Positions 1 through 9,423 of a stretch of 64,000 bases of DNA are shown in pieces (position 1 is the first letter of the stretch; each line of letters starts with the position of its first letter). The translations under genes were made by a program, and so were the position numbers. Source of the DNA: G963664115 sp965216035 (GTDB taxonomy: Bacteria; Acidobacteriota; Terriglobia; 20CM-2-55-15); contig CBDCFM010000017.1 of the NCBI GenBank assembly GCA_965216035.1, positions 1 through 64,000 on the forward strand, read 5' to 3'. Below the pieces are notes generated by a model. The model searched no databases, was not told where the DNA came from, and saw nothing but the letters and a program-made list of their open reading frames with translations.

Positions 1-1
1 G

Positions 2-490
2 TTGATTGCCCACGGAACCCTGCCAGACCAAAAGGCGTGTGAGCAGTCCTTCCATCTGACCCGGAAAGAGTTCGAGATCAACGCACTGAGCACGATCTCC
101 CTGTTGACGCATCTGGCCACTTATTTCGAAGGGAAGCGACAGGGAACAATTGCTGTTATTTCATCGGTAGCGGGCGATCGGGGACGCCAGAGCAATTACG
201 TGTACGGTTCTGCTAAAAGTGCCGTGACAATACTACTTCAAGGACTTCGAAATAGGCTGCATAAGTCGGGCGTGAATGTAATCACGATAAAGCCAGGATT
301 TGTCGAGACGCCTATGACAGCGAGCTTTGAAAAAGGTCTGCTCTGGATCAAACCGGAAAAAATAGCTGAAAACATCTTACGTTCTCTCGATAAGAAAAGC
401 GATGTGACGTACGCGCCATGGTTTTGGCGTTACATAATGTTCGTTTTGGGCAGCATACCGGAGCGTTTGTTCAAGAAACTTAATCTTTAA
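2..490 (+). CDS. SDR-family oxidoreductase, C-terminal part (DprE2-like)
   Basis: This is the C-terminal part of a short-chain dehydrogenase/reductase, cut by the left window edge. The Rossmann dinucleotide-binding N-terminus lies outside. Visible are the ISSVAG strand with the catalytic Ser, the active-site pair Tyr68/Lys72 (YGSAK; numbering from base 2), and the PGFVETPMT loop that follows the active site. The tail (YAPWFWRYIMFVL, then a short basic end) resembles DprE2, the decaprenylphosphoryl-2-keto-ribose reductase of arabinan precursor synthesis, more than generic fatty-acid SDRs. The substrate is an inference from that resemblance. The leftmost TTG is not a real start, because the protein reads in open from outside. 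The stop is TAA at 488-490. Confidence 0.85.
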   Translation: MIAHGTLPDQKACEQSFHLTRKEFEINALSTISLLTHLATYFEGKRQGTIAVISSVAGDRGRQSNYVYGSAKSAVTILLQGLRNRLHKSGVNVITIKPGFVETPMTASFEKGLLWIKPEKIAENILRSLDKKSDVTYAPWFWRYIMFVLGSIPERLFKKLNL

Positions 491-759
491 GGCGGCTACC
501 GATGAATAATCCTGGCAGTCAATTCGATCCCGCCCTTTAACGGGTAAGGGCGCTCGCGGGCCAGAGCTCCAACGCTAAACTCAGTGCAAGTTTGCCAAAG
601 TCGACAACGCGCTGGCGGCGATCAAAACCACAATCATCGCAGAGCTTGGCGCAGCACACGGCGTACACGTTGACGTTGGCAGTCACCACCGGCCCGACGC
701 AGAGCTCGCGACGCAAGTCATGAGACCGATCGCGACGTTCATGACATCATCGCCAGAGG
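491..759. other. Intergenic, no recognisable gene
   Basis: The stretch between the SDR stop and the 3' end of the TPR protein shows no start codon with a ribosome site and no family I recognise. One plus-strand frame is open from about 590 to 760, but it lacks a start and may be a gene remnant. Confidence 0.4.
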
Positions 760-2646
760 TTAGAGACCTCGAGCGCGGTCGAGGGCACCGCGGGCGCCCT
801 CGTGGTCAGGTCTAAGCGAGAGCACCTTTTCGAACTGAACTATAGAGTCCGCGTTGCGGCCTTTCATCCGGTAGGCCAGCCCCAAATTGAATTGAAAATC
901 CGCGATTTCGGGCTTGCGCTGGATCGCATTTTCGAACGCCGCGATCGCTTTGTCGAACTCGCCGCTGGCGCCGTATAGCGATCCAATGTTGTTGTGCGGC
1001 TCGGCTAGATTCGGATCGAGGCGCATTGCGCTTTGGTAGTACCGGATTGCTTCGTCGGCCATTTCGAGCGCTGCATATGCGGCGCCGATACGATTGTGCA
1101 AGCGGGCGTCGTCGGGCTTGAGTTCGGCCAGCTCAGCCAACTCCAAGGCCGTAAGCACCACGACGCCCTTGGCGACATACGCGTTGCCCAAATTGGCCGC
1201 GGCCTGAGCAAAGTCTGGTTGGATACGAAGCGCTGCTCTGTACGATGCGATGGCCTCGTCAAATCGACCGCTGCTGGCGTACGCGGTGCCCAGATTCATG
1301 TGCCCCATGGGAAATCCGTCTCCGCCGACGCGTGTGGCATCGTTGAGCACTCGGATCCCATCGTCGAATCGCCCCTGAGCGATGTACTCGTTGCCGAGAT
1401 TGCTGAGCACCCGGTAGTCGCTCGGCGACTTGGCCGCAGTGTCCTCCCAAAGCGAGAGCGAATCTCGCCAGACCGGATTCCGTGCCACAGTGCCCGCAGC
1501 GTAAAAGATCGTAACCAGCGCGAGCGTGGCCGCGGCCAACGTACTGGAGCGCATCGCCAGCTTGGCCGCCAACAGCCGAGCGCATTCAATGCCTGCGAAC
1601 AAAAACCCGACGCTCGGCCAGTAGAGGTAACGTTCAGCAAAAGGCACCTCGCCCAGTCCCGGTAAATACAGCGCAGGCAGTAATGGCAGGGTCATCATGA
1701 CCAGACCAAAGAAGATGATCGGATTGCGCTTGCGCGCAAAAAGCATAAGCGCGACGAACAGCGCGGTCGTAAATAGACTGATTGCCCCGTGGAGATTCAA
1801 GAATGTCGCGACAGGATGAAATTCGTAGACTGCATTCAGGCCGACCGGCAGCAAGAGTTTCCACACGTATGCGGAGAACAGTGCGATCACATTGAGCGCG
1901 TACTCGTAGGCGGTCATGTCATGCACTTGCGCCGCGCCTTCGGCACCGCTTAGCACGACGATGCGAATGAGCAGGTAGATACCGGCGAGAGTAGCGTACG
2001 GTGTGTAGCGTTTGAGCTCGAGAGGCTCGCGCAAAACGAAACGGTCGTAAGCAACAAGAATCGCGGGCAGTGTCAGCGCCGGTTCTTTGCACAGTGCAGC
2101 GAGGAAAAAGCACACCAGCGACGGCACAACACTGTGTCCTGGCTGATCGCGATGCCGTGCGTAATACAGAAACGCCAGCAAGGAAAGGAAAGTGCACGAC
2201 AGGTCGACGATCCCCGACACCCAGGCGACGACCTCGGTGTGAATGGGATGAACAGCGAACAGGAGTCCCGCCGCGAAAGCGGGCAACATTGCTCCAGAAA
2301 CCACGCGCCGCGCGGCGAGGAACACGAGTGCGGAGACGCCCGCGTGCAGCAACACGTTGAGCAGGTGGAAGCCCCACGGCTCCGCGCCGAAAACCGAATG
2401 GCCCATCATCAACAGGAGGTGCACCATGGGACAGTAGTACAAGGCGCCACCCTCAATGCTTTCGTCGAACGCCCCGACGTGGGATGAAAACACTTCCGGC
2501 ACGCTGCTCCAATCTCCCAACCATGGATTGGCGAGGATCAGACGCAGGTCGTCGAAGACGAAACCGTTGGGCAACGCGTTGAGATAAACCCCAACTGCTG
2601 CGAGGCCTATTGCAGCTGCGACCACCTGTGGCGATCGCAGAGTCAT
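760..2646 (-). CDS. Multi-pass membrane protein with C-terminal TPRs (TMTC/DUF1736-like, putative GT-C glycosyltransferase)
   Basis: About 628 residues. The N-terminal two thirds is hydrophobic with many predicted membrane spans. Just after the first span it has a FVFDD acidic motif, typical of GT-C fold glycosyltransferases that use lipid-linked sugars. The C-terminal third is a run of tetratricopeptide repeats (for example GRFDEAIASYRAALRIQP and MADEAIRYYQSAMRLDP). This architecture matches bacterial relatives of TMTC-type O-mannosyltransferases; acceptor and sugar are unknown. I chose the ATG at 2646 because conserved sequence begins there (MTLRSPQ). The frame is open to an ATG at 2826, but the extra 60 residues look basic and unconserved. 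One TPR around 1150 is irregular. No operon partner is visible. Confidence 0.75.
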   Translation of the reverse strand: MTLRSPQVVAAAIGLAAVGVYLNALPNGFVFDDLRLILANPWLGDWSSVPEVFSSHVGAFDESIEGGALYYCPMVHLLLMMGHSVFGAEPWGFHLLNVLLHAGVSALVFLAARRVVSGAMLPAFAAGLLFAVHPIHTEVVAWVSGIVDLSCTFLSLLAFLYYARHRDQPGHSVVPSLVCFFLAALCKEPALTLPAILVAYDRFVLREPLELKRYTPYATLAGIYLLIRIVVLSGAEGAAQVHDMTAYEYALNVIALFSAYVWKLLLPVGLNAVYEFHPVATFLNLHGAISLFTTALFVALMLFARKRNPIIFFGLVMMTLPLLPALYLPGLGEVPFAERYLYWPSVGFLFAGIECARLLAAKLAMRSSTLAAATLALVTIFYAAGTVARNPVWRDSLSLWEDTAAKSPSDYRVLSNLGNEYIAQGRFDDGIRVLNDATRVGGDGFPMGHMNLGTAYASSGRFDEAIASYRAALRIQPDFAQAAANLGNAYVAKGVVVLTALELAELAELKPDDARLHNRIGAAYAALEMADEAIRYYQSAMRLDPNLAEPHNNIGSLYGASGEFDKAIAAFENAIQRKPEIADFQFNLGLAYRMKGRNADSIVQFEKVLSLRPDHEGARGALDRARGL

Positions 2647-3500
2647 CGCCTGGCCAGTTTCTTGCTGACCTTTCGAGTCTCGTGCTGCGACACTCTGTCG
2701 TTTTCGTCCCACGAGCTGGTCGTTCAATAAGCGAAGTGCCGACAATGATCGAACCGTATTTCCCGAAGTTCGCCACCTTGTGGTCCAGCGTATGCTCACC
2801 GATCTCCGGCCGCGAAATTCGTTCAAACAAACGAAAGTTGTCGCCCACCATGAGTTGACTCGTGGTGTAATGGGCAGCGTCGATCAAAACATGATGACAG
2901 TCAATTTAAGATTACTTTTTCAACGAAAAGTGAGTCACATACAGCGGTTTAGTTACTCGACCAAGGGGAATACGACCGGAGAGGTGAACCGAATGGCAAC
3001 GGGACGGCGAAAGGAATCAAAACTGCCCCCCGTGTAGCCTGGTAGGGTCGAGCACTGGCGCGGAGGCCCGTTGGACACTCCTTGGCTGTATCCGGCGTTT
3101 CCACCTTCGTGCCCGTGTAGAAGGTTCCGTAGCTCCGTTTCCAGCGCCCGCCACATCGCACGCAGCATGCGGATGTCGGGATAGAAAATGCGGCGCGCGC
3201 AACTTTAAGTAGAGAGTTCCCGATTAGCACCCTTTCGGTTGTGCAACGGGTTCCCAGTTCCACCTTGGTTCACGATTCCGCAAGCCCCCCTACGATCCCG
3301 GATGGTCGGATTTCCCGAATCCGGTTCTGGCCTCGGCCCTGCATGCCATTTATCGGCGACAGGCCTTCCCGAACGCGGTGAAGCTCAAGTGCTTGCTCAC
3401 ATACACCCCGCCCGCGTGCAGTTTGCCTGCCTGTGTGTCGCGAATTCGTAACAGTTCGAGAAATCGCTCGGTATTCTCATCATTCGAACAGGGCATTCCT
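2647..3500. other. Gene-poor stretch before the IS91-type repeat
   Basis: No gene is supported here. Short open frames occur on both strands but lack ribosome sites and recognisable domains. A 14-codon frame after an ATG at 2992 (MATGRRKESK) and proline-rich frames up to 3450 look like debris next to a mobile-element end. The stretch ends exactly where the 103-bp repeat begins. Confidence 0.4.
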
Positions 3501-3603
3501 GCGGATAAGCGTTTTAAGCAGGGTCTGACGACTATGGCAGCGCGGACAGTGTCGCCGTATGGACGTTATGTCAACCCGCGCGCGGCCGCAGGCCGTCGCG
3601 CGG
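3501..3603. repeat. 103-bp IS91-type terminal repeat, copy R1
   Basis: The sequence begins GCGGATAAGCGTTTTAAGC and ends in a GC-rich inverted repeat (CCCGCGCGCGG, spacer, CCGTCGCGCGG). It matches 12283-12385 at 102 of 103 positions (A at 3531 against C), and a third diverged copy lies at 40477. Copy R2 sits just beyond the 3' end of an IS91-type transposase gene, and IS91 elements carry hairpin-containing ends, so I read R1 as a solitary element end. It abuts the SLC13 fragment directly, with no transposase attached. Confidence 0.75.
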
Positions 3604-4509
3604 AAGACTCCCCGCCTGATGGAGGGGTCATGCCTGGCGGTGCTCTATGGCTCCGCCGCGGGCGGCATGGCAACGCCGGCGGGCGTACCCTTCAACCCGC
3701 TGACACTTTCTCTTCTCGATCAATTGACGGAATACCAGATAAGTTTCGCCCAGTGGACTCTGACCGGAACCGTTCTTATGGTTGCTACTATTCCCGTCTA
3801 CTATCTCGTTTTGCGGATCATGTCACCGCCCGAGGTTCAATCCATCTGTGACGGAGCAGCATATTTCAGCGAGGAAAAGAAAGCCCTCGGCCCCATGAGC
3901 CGGGGCGAAAAGAATGTCCTTTTCGTTTTGATCGTCCTCTGGTTTCTGCCGGCAGTAGTCACGATAAGCTTCCTGGACATTTGGTACGTTCCTCCATTGG
4001 CCATGGCGCTTCTGTTTCTCCTGCCGGTTAACGCGAGCAAGGGCGAAATGACCCTGAGCGCCAAAGACTTCCACGAAGGGGTTCTGTGGAACGTACTCTT
4101 TCTGGTGGTCAGCGGTACCGCGATTGCAACCGGCCTGGCCAGCCTGGGTATCACGGACTGGATTGGGAGCCTGATCTCGGCTGAGGCGTCAGCATCCATG
4201 CTGCCCTGGATGGCGGGCCTCGCGACCCCGATATTGAGCCACCTCACCAGCGGCACGGCGACGACATCGATGATCTCCACCATTCTGTTCCCTATCGCTA
4301 ACGATCTAGGCTATAATGCCGCGATCCTGGCCCGGATCATCGCGGGCACCGCACTGGCCGTTTCCTTCCCATGGTCGGGAGCGGGCGCCGGGACCACATT
4401 CGCCTCAGGCGAGATCAGCTTTGGCACGATGTTTAGGATCGGCGTGGTCGCCACGGGGCTCAACATGATCGTAATCACAATCCTGAGCATACTTCTAGAT
4501 GGGACCTGA
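3559..4509 (+). pseudogene. SLC13/DASS-family anion transporter, 5'-truncated and fused to an IS91-type end
   Basis: The frame encodes the C-terminal half of a divalent anion:sodium symporter (SLC13/DASS). Two hallmark re-entrant loops are present: the SAAGGMATPAGVPFNP region just after the junction, and the TSGTATTSM region, which corresponds to the SNT substrate/sodium motif. Several hydrophobic helices follow, and the C-terminus and stop look intact. The N-terminal helices, roughly 150-200 residues by comparison with the family, are absent. The first 15 codons (ATG at 3559) come from the 103-bp repeat, not the transporter, and no ribosome site precedes them. The authentic part starts at 3604. 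A functional transporter is unlikely. Substrates of the family include dicarboxylates and sulfate; which applied here cannot be told. Confidence 0.75.
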
Positions 4510-4608
4510 AAATCGTCCGCATCACGTTGCTCTGCATACCGGGTCTGGGCGCCTTCACACAGCCTTAAGAAAACCTGCGAAAATCGTCCGCATCACGTTG
4601 CTCTGCAT
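4508..4608. repeat. 30-bp direct repeat, two copies 71 bp apart
   Basis: GAAAATCGTCCGCATCACGT followed by TGCTCTGCAT occurs at 4508-4537 and again, identically, at 4579-4608. The first copy overlaps the last bases of the SLC13 stop codon. It could be the trace of a small duplication or an excision footprint. No gene lies between the copies. Confidence 0.7.
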
Positions 4609-4752
4609 CCGCGGAAAGCCCGAGTCCCAGCGTTGAGGGACCTTCGTAATCATGGGTTGCGGCTTGCAGGTCGGTCGGCGGTCCTGCCTAAACGTGCAGC
4701 CCTGGCAGCCACGCGCAAGCGCGAAAGTGAGTTCTGAATCCGGCCGGCGACG

Positions 4753-5775
4753 TCAGGCCGCTCGGCGTTCGTAGCGGTGGTGCATCCCGCCGACTTGAGG
4801 AATCGCGACGACTGTTCCCACCGATTGAGCTGCGCGTCGGTTCGGCGAATCCTTCTCCAACGACAAATGCAGACGCGACGTGTGGTAATAGCTGATGTAG
4901 GAGCGAAGTACGGGTCGAAGTGATTCTTCTCTGAACACGATAATGTGGTCCAGGCACTCCCGCCGGATGGGCCCGATCACGCGTTCAACATATGCGTTTT
5001 GCCACGGCGATCGGGGTGCGCTGAGAACTTCGTTAATATCCATGACTTCAAGCTGCTCGCGGAATTCATCTCCGAAGATCCGATCACGATCGCGCAGCAG
5101 ATACCTGGGTGCGCAGTCAAAAGGGAAGGCTTCCACGATTTGCTGTGCGGTCCACTCGGCGGTCGGATGTGCCGTCACGTTGAAATGAAGGATTCGCCTG
5201 CGGTCGTGAGCAAGCACGATGAAAACGTACAGAATGTGAAACGAAATTGTGGGCACAGTGAAGAAATCGACAGAAACCATCTGGGACAGGTGATTCTTCA
5301 GGAACGTTCGCCATGTCTGCGATGGAGGCTTGGGATGCCGGATCATGTACTTGGCAACGGACGCCTGGCAAATATCGATGCCGAGTTTCAGCGGTTCACC
5401 GTGAATTCGAGGCGCTCCCAAAAGTGGGTTGTCCCGACTCATGATGCGAATCAATTCGCGAGTTTCCTTTGGGATACTCGGACGTCCAGATCGTCCATGC
5501 CGGATCTTCCAGGTCCAGTACCAGCGGAATCCTTGCCGGTGCCAGGCGACGACCGTATCGGGTTTGACGATCAGCAACGCGGAGCGCCAGCCGAGCCAGG
5601 TCTGGGAGAGCCAAACCCAGAAACAACGATCTGCCGTCGTGAGTCTTGGCTTTGGATATAGACGGTAGGTGACTGCAAGTTGATGACGCAGGGCCGAGAT
5701 CTCCAATTGGAGGCTGGCATTGCTGTGAAACCAAACGCCTACCGAAAAGAGCAGGGAACAGAAGATCACAAACAT
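4753..5775 (-). CDS. IS3-like integrase-core transposase (DDE)
   Basis: 340 residues, apparently full length. The order is an N-terminal helical segment (LQLEISALRHQLAV), a helix-turn-helix-like region with KPDTVVAWHRQGFRWYWTWK, and a retroviral-type integrase core. The catalytic triad is visible as D170 (SVDFF), D229 (RDRDRIFG) and E264 (AYVERVIG). D and E are 35 residues apart, as in DDE enzymes with D(35)E spacing. It belongs with single-frame integrase-core transposases often annotated as IS3-like or ISNCY relatives. It would cut and join the ends of its own element. I could not find convincing terminal inverted repeats, so element limits are not given. No internal stop is seen. Confidence 0.85.
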   Translation of the reverse strand: MFVIFCSLLFSVGVWFHSNASLQLEISALRHQLAVTYRLYPKPRLTTADRCFWVWLSQTWLGWRSALLIVKPDTVVAWHRQGFRWYWTWKIRHGRSGRPSIPKETRELIRIMSRDNPLLGAPRIHGEPLKLGIDICQASVAKYMIRHPKPPSQTWRTFLKNHLSQMVSVDFFTVPTISFHILYVFIVLAHDRRRILHFNVTAHPTAEWTAQQIVEAFPFDCAPRYLLRDRDRIFGDEFREQLEVMDINEVLSAPRSPWQNAYVERVIGPIRRECLDHIIVFREESLRPVLRSYISYYHTSRLHLSLEKDSPNRRAAQSVGTVVAIPQVGGMHHRYERRAA

Positions 5776-5966
5776 GACAGCCGAGCCTAAACGACAAACG
5801 GCGTAAGTTCAATATTTCCAACGCCGATGACATTGTTAGCAGGGACAGACAGTCTCGATCGCCATATCCTCGGCGTCAAGCCGGATTCATGCACCAACGC
5901 CCCTCATCGTATCTACTCCAGAGGAGCCTCTCCCCGGAGCGCCAATAAACAAAGACAACGAATTGA
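5776..5966. other. Intergenic between IS3-like transposase and cysNC
   Basis: No gene seen. It should contain the 3' untranslated region of cysNC and the upstream end of the insertion element. Confidence 0.4.
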
Positions 5967-7793
5967 TCAACCACCTAAGTAGCGGATGATTTCCTCCATG
6001 CATTGCTCCGGAGAGCGCTCGAGGGTATTGACGACCAGTTCCGGTGTTTCAGGCACCTCATAGCGGCTGTCGATTCCCGTGAAGTTCTTCAACTCGCCCC
6101 TCCGCGCCTTCGCATACAGGCCTTTTGTGTCCCGGCGTTCGCATTCCTCGATCGGCGCGTCGACAAACACCTCGACAAACTCCCCGTCGTCAAACAGACT
6201 TCGGGCGAAAGCGCGTTCAGCTCGAAATGGGGAAATGAAGGCCACGATCACGATGAGGCCCGCGTCCACCATCAGGCGAACCACCTCTGCGACACGCCTA
6301 ATATTCTCGACGCGGTCGGCCACTGTGAAGCCCAAATCGCGGTTGAGCCCGTGCCTGACGTTGTCGCCGTCAAGAATATAGGTGAGGCGAGCGTCTGCGT
6401 GGAGCCGCTTTTCAAGAAGATTTGCGATCGTGCTCTTGCCCGAGCCGGACAGACCCGTAAACCAGAGACACCGAGCCTTTTGGTGGCTTAGAGCTGCTCG
6501 GGCCGCCTTTGTGACCTCGAGCGCCTGCCAGTGCACGTTCGTTGCCCGGCGAAGCGCGTGGCGGATCATGCCCACACCGACAGTTTCGTTCGACCATCGG
6601 TCGGTGATTATGAATGCTCCAAGCTTTCTGCTGTGAAGATAGGGAAGAAACGACACGGGCTTATCAAAACTGATATTTACAGTTCCAATCTCATTGAAAC
6701 CGATCGTCTGAGCGGCCAGCCTCATGCCCGTGGAAATATCAGTTCGATGCCGGATGTCAGTTACGGTGAGGTTTGTCGACTTAGTGTGAATGAGTGCACC
6801 GTAGGGTCGTCCAGGCAATAAAGAATTCTCGCTCATCCAAAGCAGCTCCGCCCGAAACTGGTCCGAGGTCTCCGCGGGGTGAGCTTCCGCAGCTATCACA
6901 TCGCCTCGGTTGATATCGATATTGTCGTCCAACACCAGGAGGACGGATTCCCCGGACGACGCGCGGGGCCGGTTCCCACCCCAGGCGACAATGTCTTTGA
7001 TCGTCGTGCTTAATCCCGAAGGACTGATGCGTACGGCATCCCCGGGCCGAGCCGACCCTCGGGCAACGCGTCCGGCAAAGCCACGAAAATCAGAATTGGG
7101 CCGCGCGACGGACTGGACCGCCATGCAGAAAGGCGCGTCAACACTCTCATCGTCGACGGGCACGGATTCGAGCCACCGCAAAAGCGTGGGGCCGGTATAC
7201 CAAGGCATTTCAGATGGCCCGAGTTCTACGACGTTCTGACCTTTCAGCGCAGATGTGGGAATGGGGGTAATGGAGGCGAATCCCAGTGATTCAGCGAATT
7301 CCCGAAACTCCGTTTCGATCATGTGGAAAACGTCCTTGGACCACTCCACCCGGTCCATTTTGTTGATGGCAACCGCGATGTGGCGGACGCCTAACATGGA
7401 AACGATGCGGCTATGACGTTGAGTTTGAACGAGCACACCTTTTCGGGCGTCCACCAGCAAGACGGCCGCTGCAGCAGTCGATGCGCCGGTCGCCATGTTG
7501 CGTGTGTATTGCTCGTGTCCCGGTGTGTCGGCAACGATAAAGCGACGGTTTGGTGTGGCGAAGAAGCGATAGGCCACGTCAATTGTGATTCCTTGCTCTC
7601 GCTCGGCCTGAAGACCGTCCAGAAGTAACGAAAGGTCGAGTTCTTCGCCCTGTGTACCAAATTTCTTCGAGTCGTCTTCTAAAGTACGCAATTGATCTTC
7701 GAAAACCAGTTTGGTTTCGTAAAAAAGTCGGCCCAACAGTGTCGACTTGCCATCGTCCACACTTCCGCATGTGATGAAGCGCAGGATATCCAT
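5967..7793 (-). CDS. cysNC: Bifunctional sulfate adenylyltransferase large subunit / APS kinase
   Basis: 608 residues, fusing two steps of sulfate activation. Residues 1-430 are the CysN GTPase subunit of ATP sulfurylase: P-loop GSVDDGKS at 10-17, DTPGH at 89-93, NKMD at 144-147, then EF-Tu-like beta-barrels. Residues 440-608 are adenylylsulfate kinase: Walker A GLSGSGKST at 447-455, DGDNVRHGL at 475-483, FISPFRAER at 519-527. With CysD it makes APS and then PAPS in the cytoplasm, for cysteine synthesis or sulfation. The start ATG at 7793 overlaps the cysD stop as TAATG, indicating translational coupling. All key motifs are intact. No APS/PAPS reductase is present in this window. Confidence 0.97.
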   Translation of the reverse strand: MDILRFITCGSVDDGKSTLLGRLFYETKLVFEDQLRTLEDDSKKFGTQGEELDLSLLLDGLQAEREQGITIDVAYRFFATPNRRFIVADTPGHEQYTRNMATGASTAAAAVLLVDARKGVLVQTQRHSRIVSMLGVRHIAVAINKMDRVEWSKDVFHMIETEFREFAESLGFASITPIPTSALKGQNVVELGPSEMPWYTGPTLLRWLESVPVDDESVDAPFCMAVQSVARPNSDFRGFAGRVARGSARPGDAVRISPSGLSTTIKDIVAWGGNRPRASSGESVLLVLDDNIDINRGDVIAAEAHPAETSDQFRAELLWMSENSLLPGRPYGALIHTKSTNLTVTDIRHRTDISTGMRLAAQTIGFNEIGTVNISFDKPVSFLPYLHSRKLGAFIITDRWSNETVGVGMIRHALRRATNVHWQALEVTKAARAALSHQKARCLWFTGLSGSGKSTIANLLEKRLHADARLTYILDGDNVRHGLNRDLGFTVADRVENIRRVAEVVRLMVDAGLIVIVAFISPFRAERAFARSLFDDGEFVEVFVDAPIEECERRDTKGLYAKARRGELKNFTGIDSRYEVPETPELVVNTLERSPEQCMEEIIRYLGG

Positions 7794-8686
7794 TAGAAGT
7801 AACCTTCTTGCTTCTTGCGTTCCATCGAACCCGCGCCGTCATGGTCTATGACTCGGCCGTAGCGCTCAGAAGTCCGTGCACCCAGCGTCTGCTTGACGAT
7901 TTCTTCAACGGTTGTCGCCGCGCTCTCGATCGCCGCAGTTAACGGGTAGCACCCCAAGGTCCGGAATCGAACCTTCCGTAGCTCGGGCACCTCATCGGAT
8001 TCCAGAGGCAGACGATCGTCATCCACCATGATCCACTGTTCGAATCGCTTTACGACGGGGCGTTCGGCCGAGAAATACAGAGGAACAATCGGAATATCCT
8101 CCCGGTAGATGTAGGCCCACACATCGGCTTCCGTCCAGTTGGACAGAGGAAAAACACGAATGGACTCACCGGGATTTATGCGCGTGTTGTAGAGGTTCCA
8201 CAGTTCCGGGCGTTGAGCTTTGGGATCCCATTGATGTCCTGGACCGCGAAAGGAGAAGATCCGTTCTTTGGCGCGAGATTGCTCCTCGTCCCTGCGAGCA
8301 CCGCCTAGCGCCACATCGAAGGCATGCAGGTCTAGTGCCTGCTTCAGCGCCTCGGTCTTCATCACGTCGGTGTGGTAGGCCGAACCATGGCTGATTGGGC
8401 CGATGCCTTCCTTGAGGCCTCTGGGGTTCGTGTACGTGATCAGCTGGAATCGAGCCTCTTCGGCCATCCGGTCGCGAAAGGAAATCATCTCCTTGAACTT
8501 CCAGCCGGTGTCGATGTGCATCAACGGAAACGGAATCGTCGCAGGATAGAAGGCCTTTTCCGCCAATCGCAGCATGACCGACGAGTCCTTCCCGATTGAA
8601 TACAGCATGACCGGTTTGGACGCGGTCGCGGCTACTTCACGAATGATTTCGATCGACTCAGCTTCCAGATTATCGAGATGATCCAT
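7793..8686 (-). CDS. cysD: Sulfate adenylyltransferase small subunit
   Basis: 297 residues, normal for the family. It is the catalytic PP-loop subunit of ATP sulfurylase, which forms APS from sulfate and ATP with CysN. Visible are the modified PP-loop YSIGKDSSVML, HIDTGWKF, GGARRDEE with the following SRAKERIFSFR, and the C-terminal RFRTLGCYP and SERYGR segments. I place the start at the ATG at 8686 (MDHLDNLEAES), the usual CysD beginning; the frame is open 14 codons further to 8728. It is the first gene of a two-gene operon coupled to cysNC by a TAATG overlap. Confidence 0.96.
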   Translation of the reverse strand: MDHLDNLEAESIEIIREVAATASKPVMLYSIGKDSSVMLRLAEKAFYPATIPFPLMHIDTGWKFKEMISFRDRMAEEARFQLITYTNPRGLKEGIGPISHGSAYHTDVMKTEALKQALDLHAFDVALGGARRDEEQSRAKERIFSFRGPGHQWDPKAQRPELWNLYNTRINPGESIRVFPLSNWTEADVWAYIYREDIPIVPLYFSAERPVVKRFEQWIMVDDDRLPLESDEVPELRKVRFRTLGCYPLTAAIESAATTVEEIVKQTLGARTSERYGRVIDHDGAGSMERKKQEGYF

Positions 8687-8800
8687 TAGGCAATTGGTCC
8701 TGATGCAGGCCGCACTGGGGCCGGGCACTTCACCCGAATGATGTACTGTCTGGTGGTTGAAGGGTCCTGGCCGACACGATCGCGTGAGTTCTGTGGCAAC

Positions 8801-9235
8801 TCAAATAGGAATCGTGTATTCAGGCAAGATGTGAGTGGGATTCGGAAAGATGCTGCTAAATAGCGGACGCCAGCGGTTCACCACCGTACCGTCTAGTTCC
8901 ATGAGTCGGAGTTCCAATCCGCCGTCAAAGAATCCAGTGATGAACGTCAGCCCAGGGACTGCGCGGTTGCGGTCCAGACGCGTCACGCCTTCACCCGCAT
9001 AGCGGGCGGGTTTCAGATGAAACGAAGGTCGAATTCCTGTGATCATTCCGAGTTCCCCAAGCGCTTCACCAGTACGAATAGCGGAGTCATAAAAAAAGTT
9101 GATAACTGTGTATGGAAATATCCGATAACGGCCGACCGACACGCCATACGCAAAGACCAGCAACACGCAAGAAAGAATAAAGCCGACTTTCGAAATATTC
9201 AGTGGCTTCAGACTACGAATGAGATTCGAGATCAT
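8801..9235 (-). CDS. Truncated N-terminal part of an arylsulfotransferase-like membrane protein
   Basis: 144 residues. One N-terminal membrane helix (about residues 16-36, FILSCVLLVFAYGVSVG) is followed by an extracytoplasmic stretch with GLTFITGFFDGGLELRLMELDG and a VVNRW segment. These resemble the start of the beta-propeller in membrane-anchored aryl-sulfate sulfotransferase (ASST)-like proteins of marine bacteria. The frame stops at ILPEYTIPI, where such proteins would run on for several hundred residues, so the rest has been lost. It lies 114 bp upstream of cysD on the same strand. A sulfation context is suggestive only, since ASST enzymes do not use PAPS. It may simply be a small hypothetical membrane protein. 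Confidence 0.45.
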   Translation of the reverse strand: MISNLIRSLKPLNISKVGFILSCVLLVFAYGVSVGRYRIFPYTVINFFYDSAIRTGEALGELGMITGIRPSFHLKPARYAGEGVTRLDRNRAVPGLTFITGFFDGGLELRLMELDGTVVNRWRPLFSSIFPNPTHILPEYTIPI

Positions 9236-9423
9236 GTTGGCCTTACTGCGGGCACCTATATCGAGACATGAATATTACGAGCAAAATCCCTTGCGAAGAA
9301 ACCGCAGGGACATCCTGCGCAAAATGTCAATCACTTCCCGTTCGGTATGATTGTACGTTATCAGGGTTTCGGGACCGACGTGACGTTCACTTAGGGAATC
9401 CACGTCCAATTTATACGGTGATT

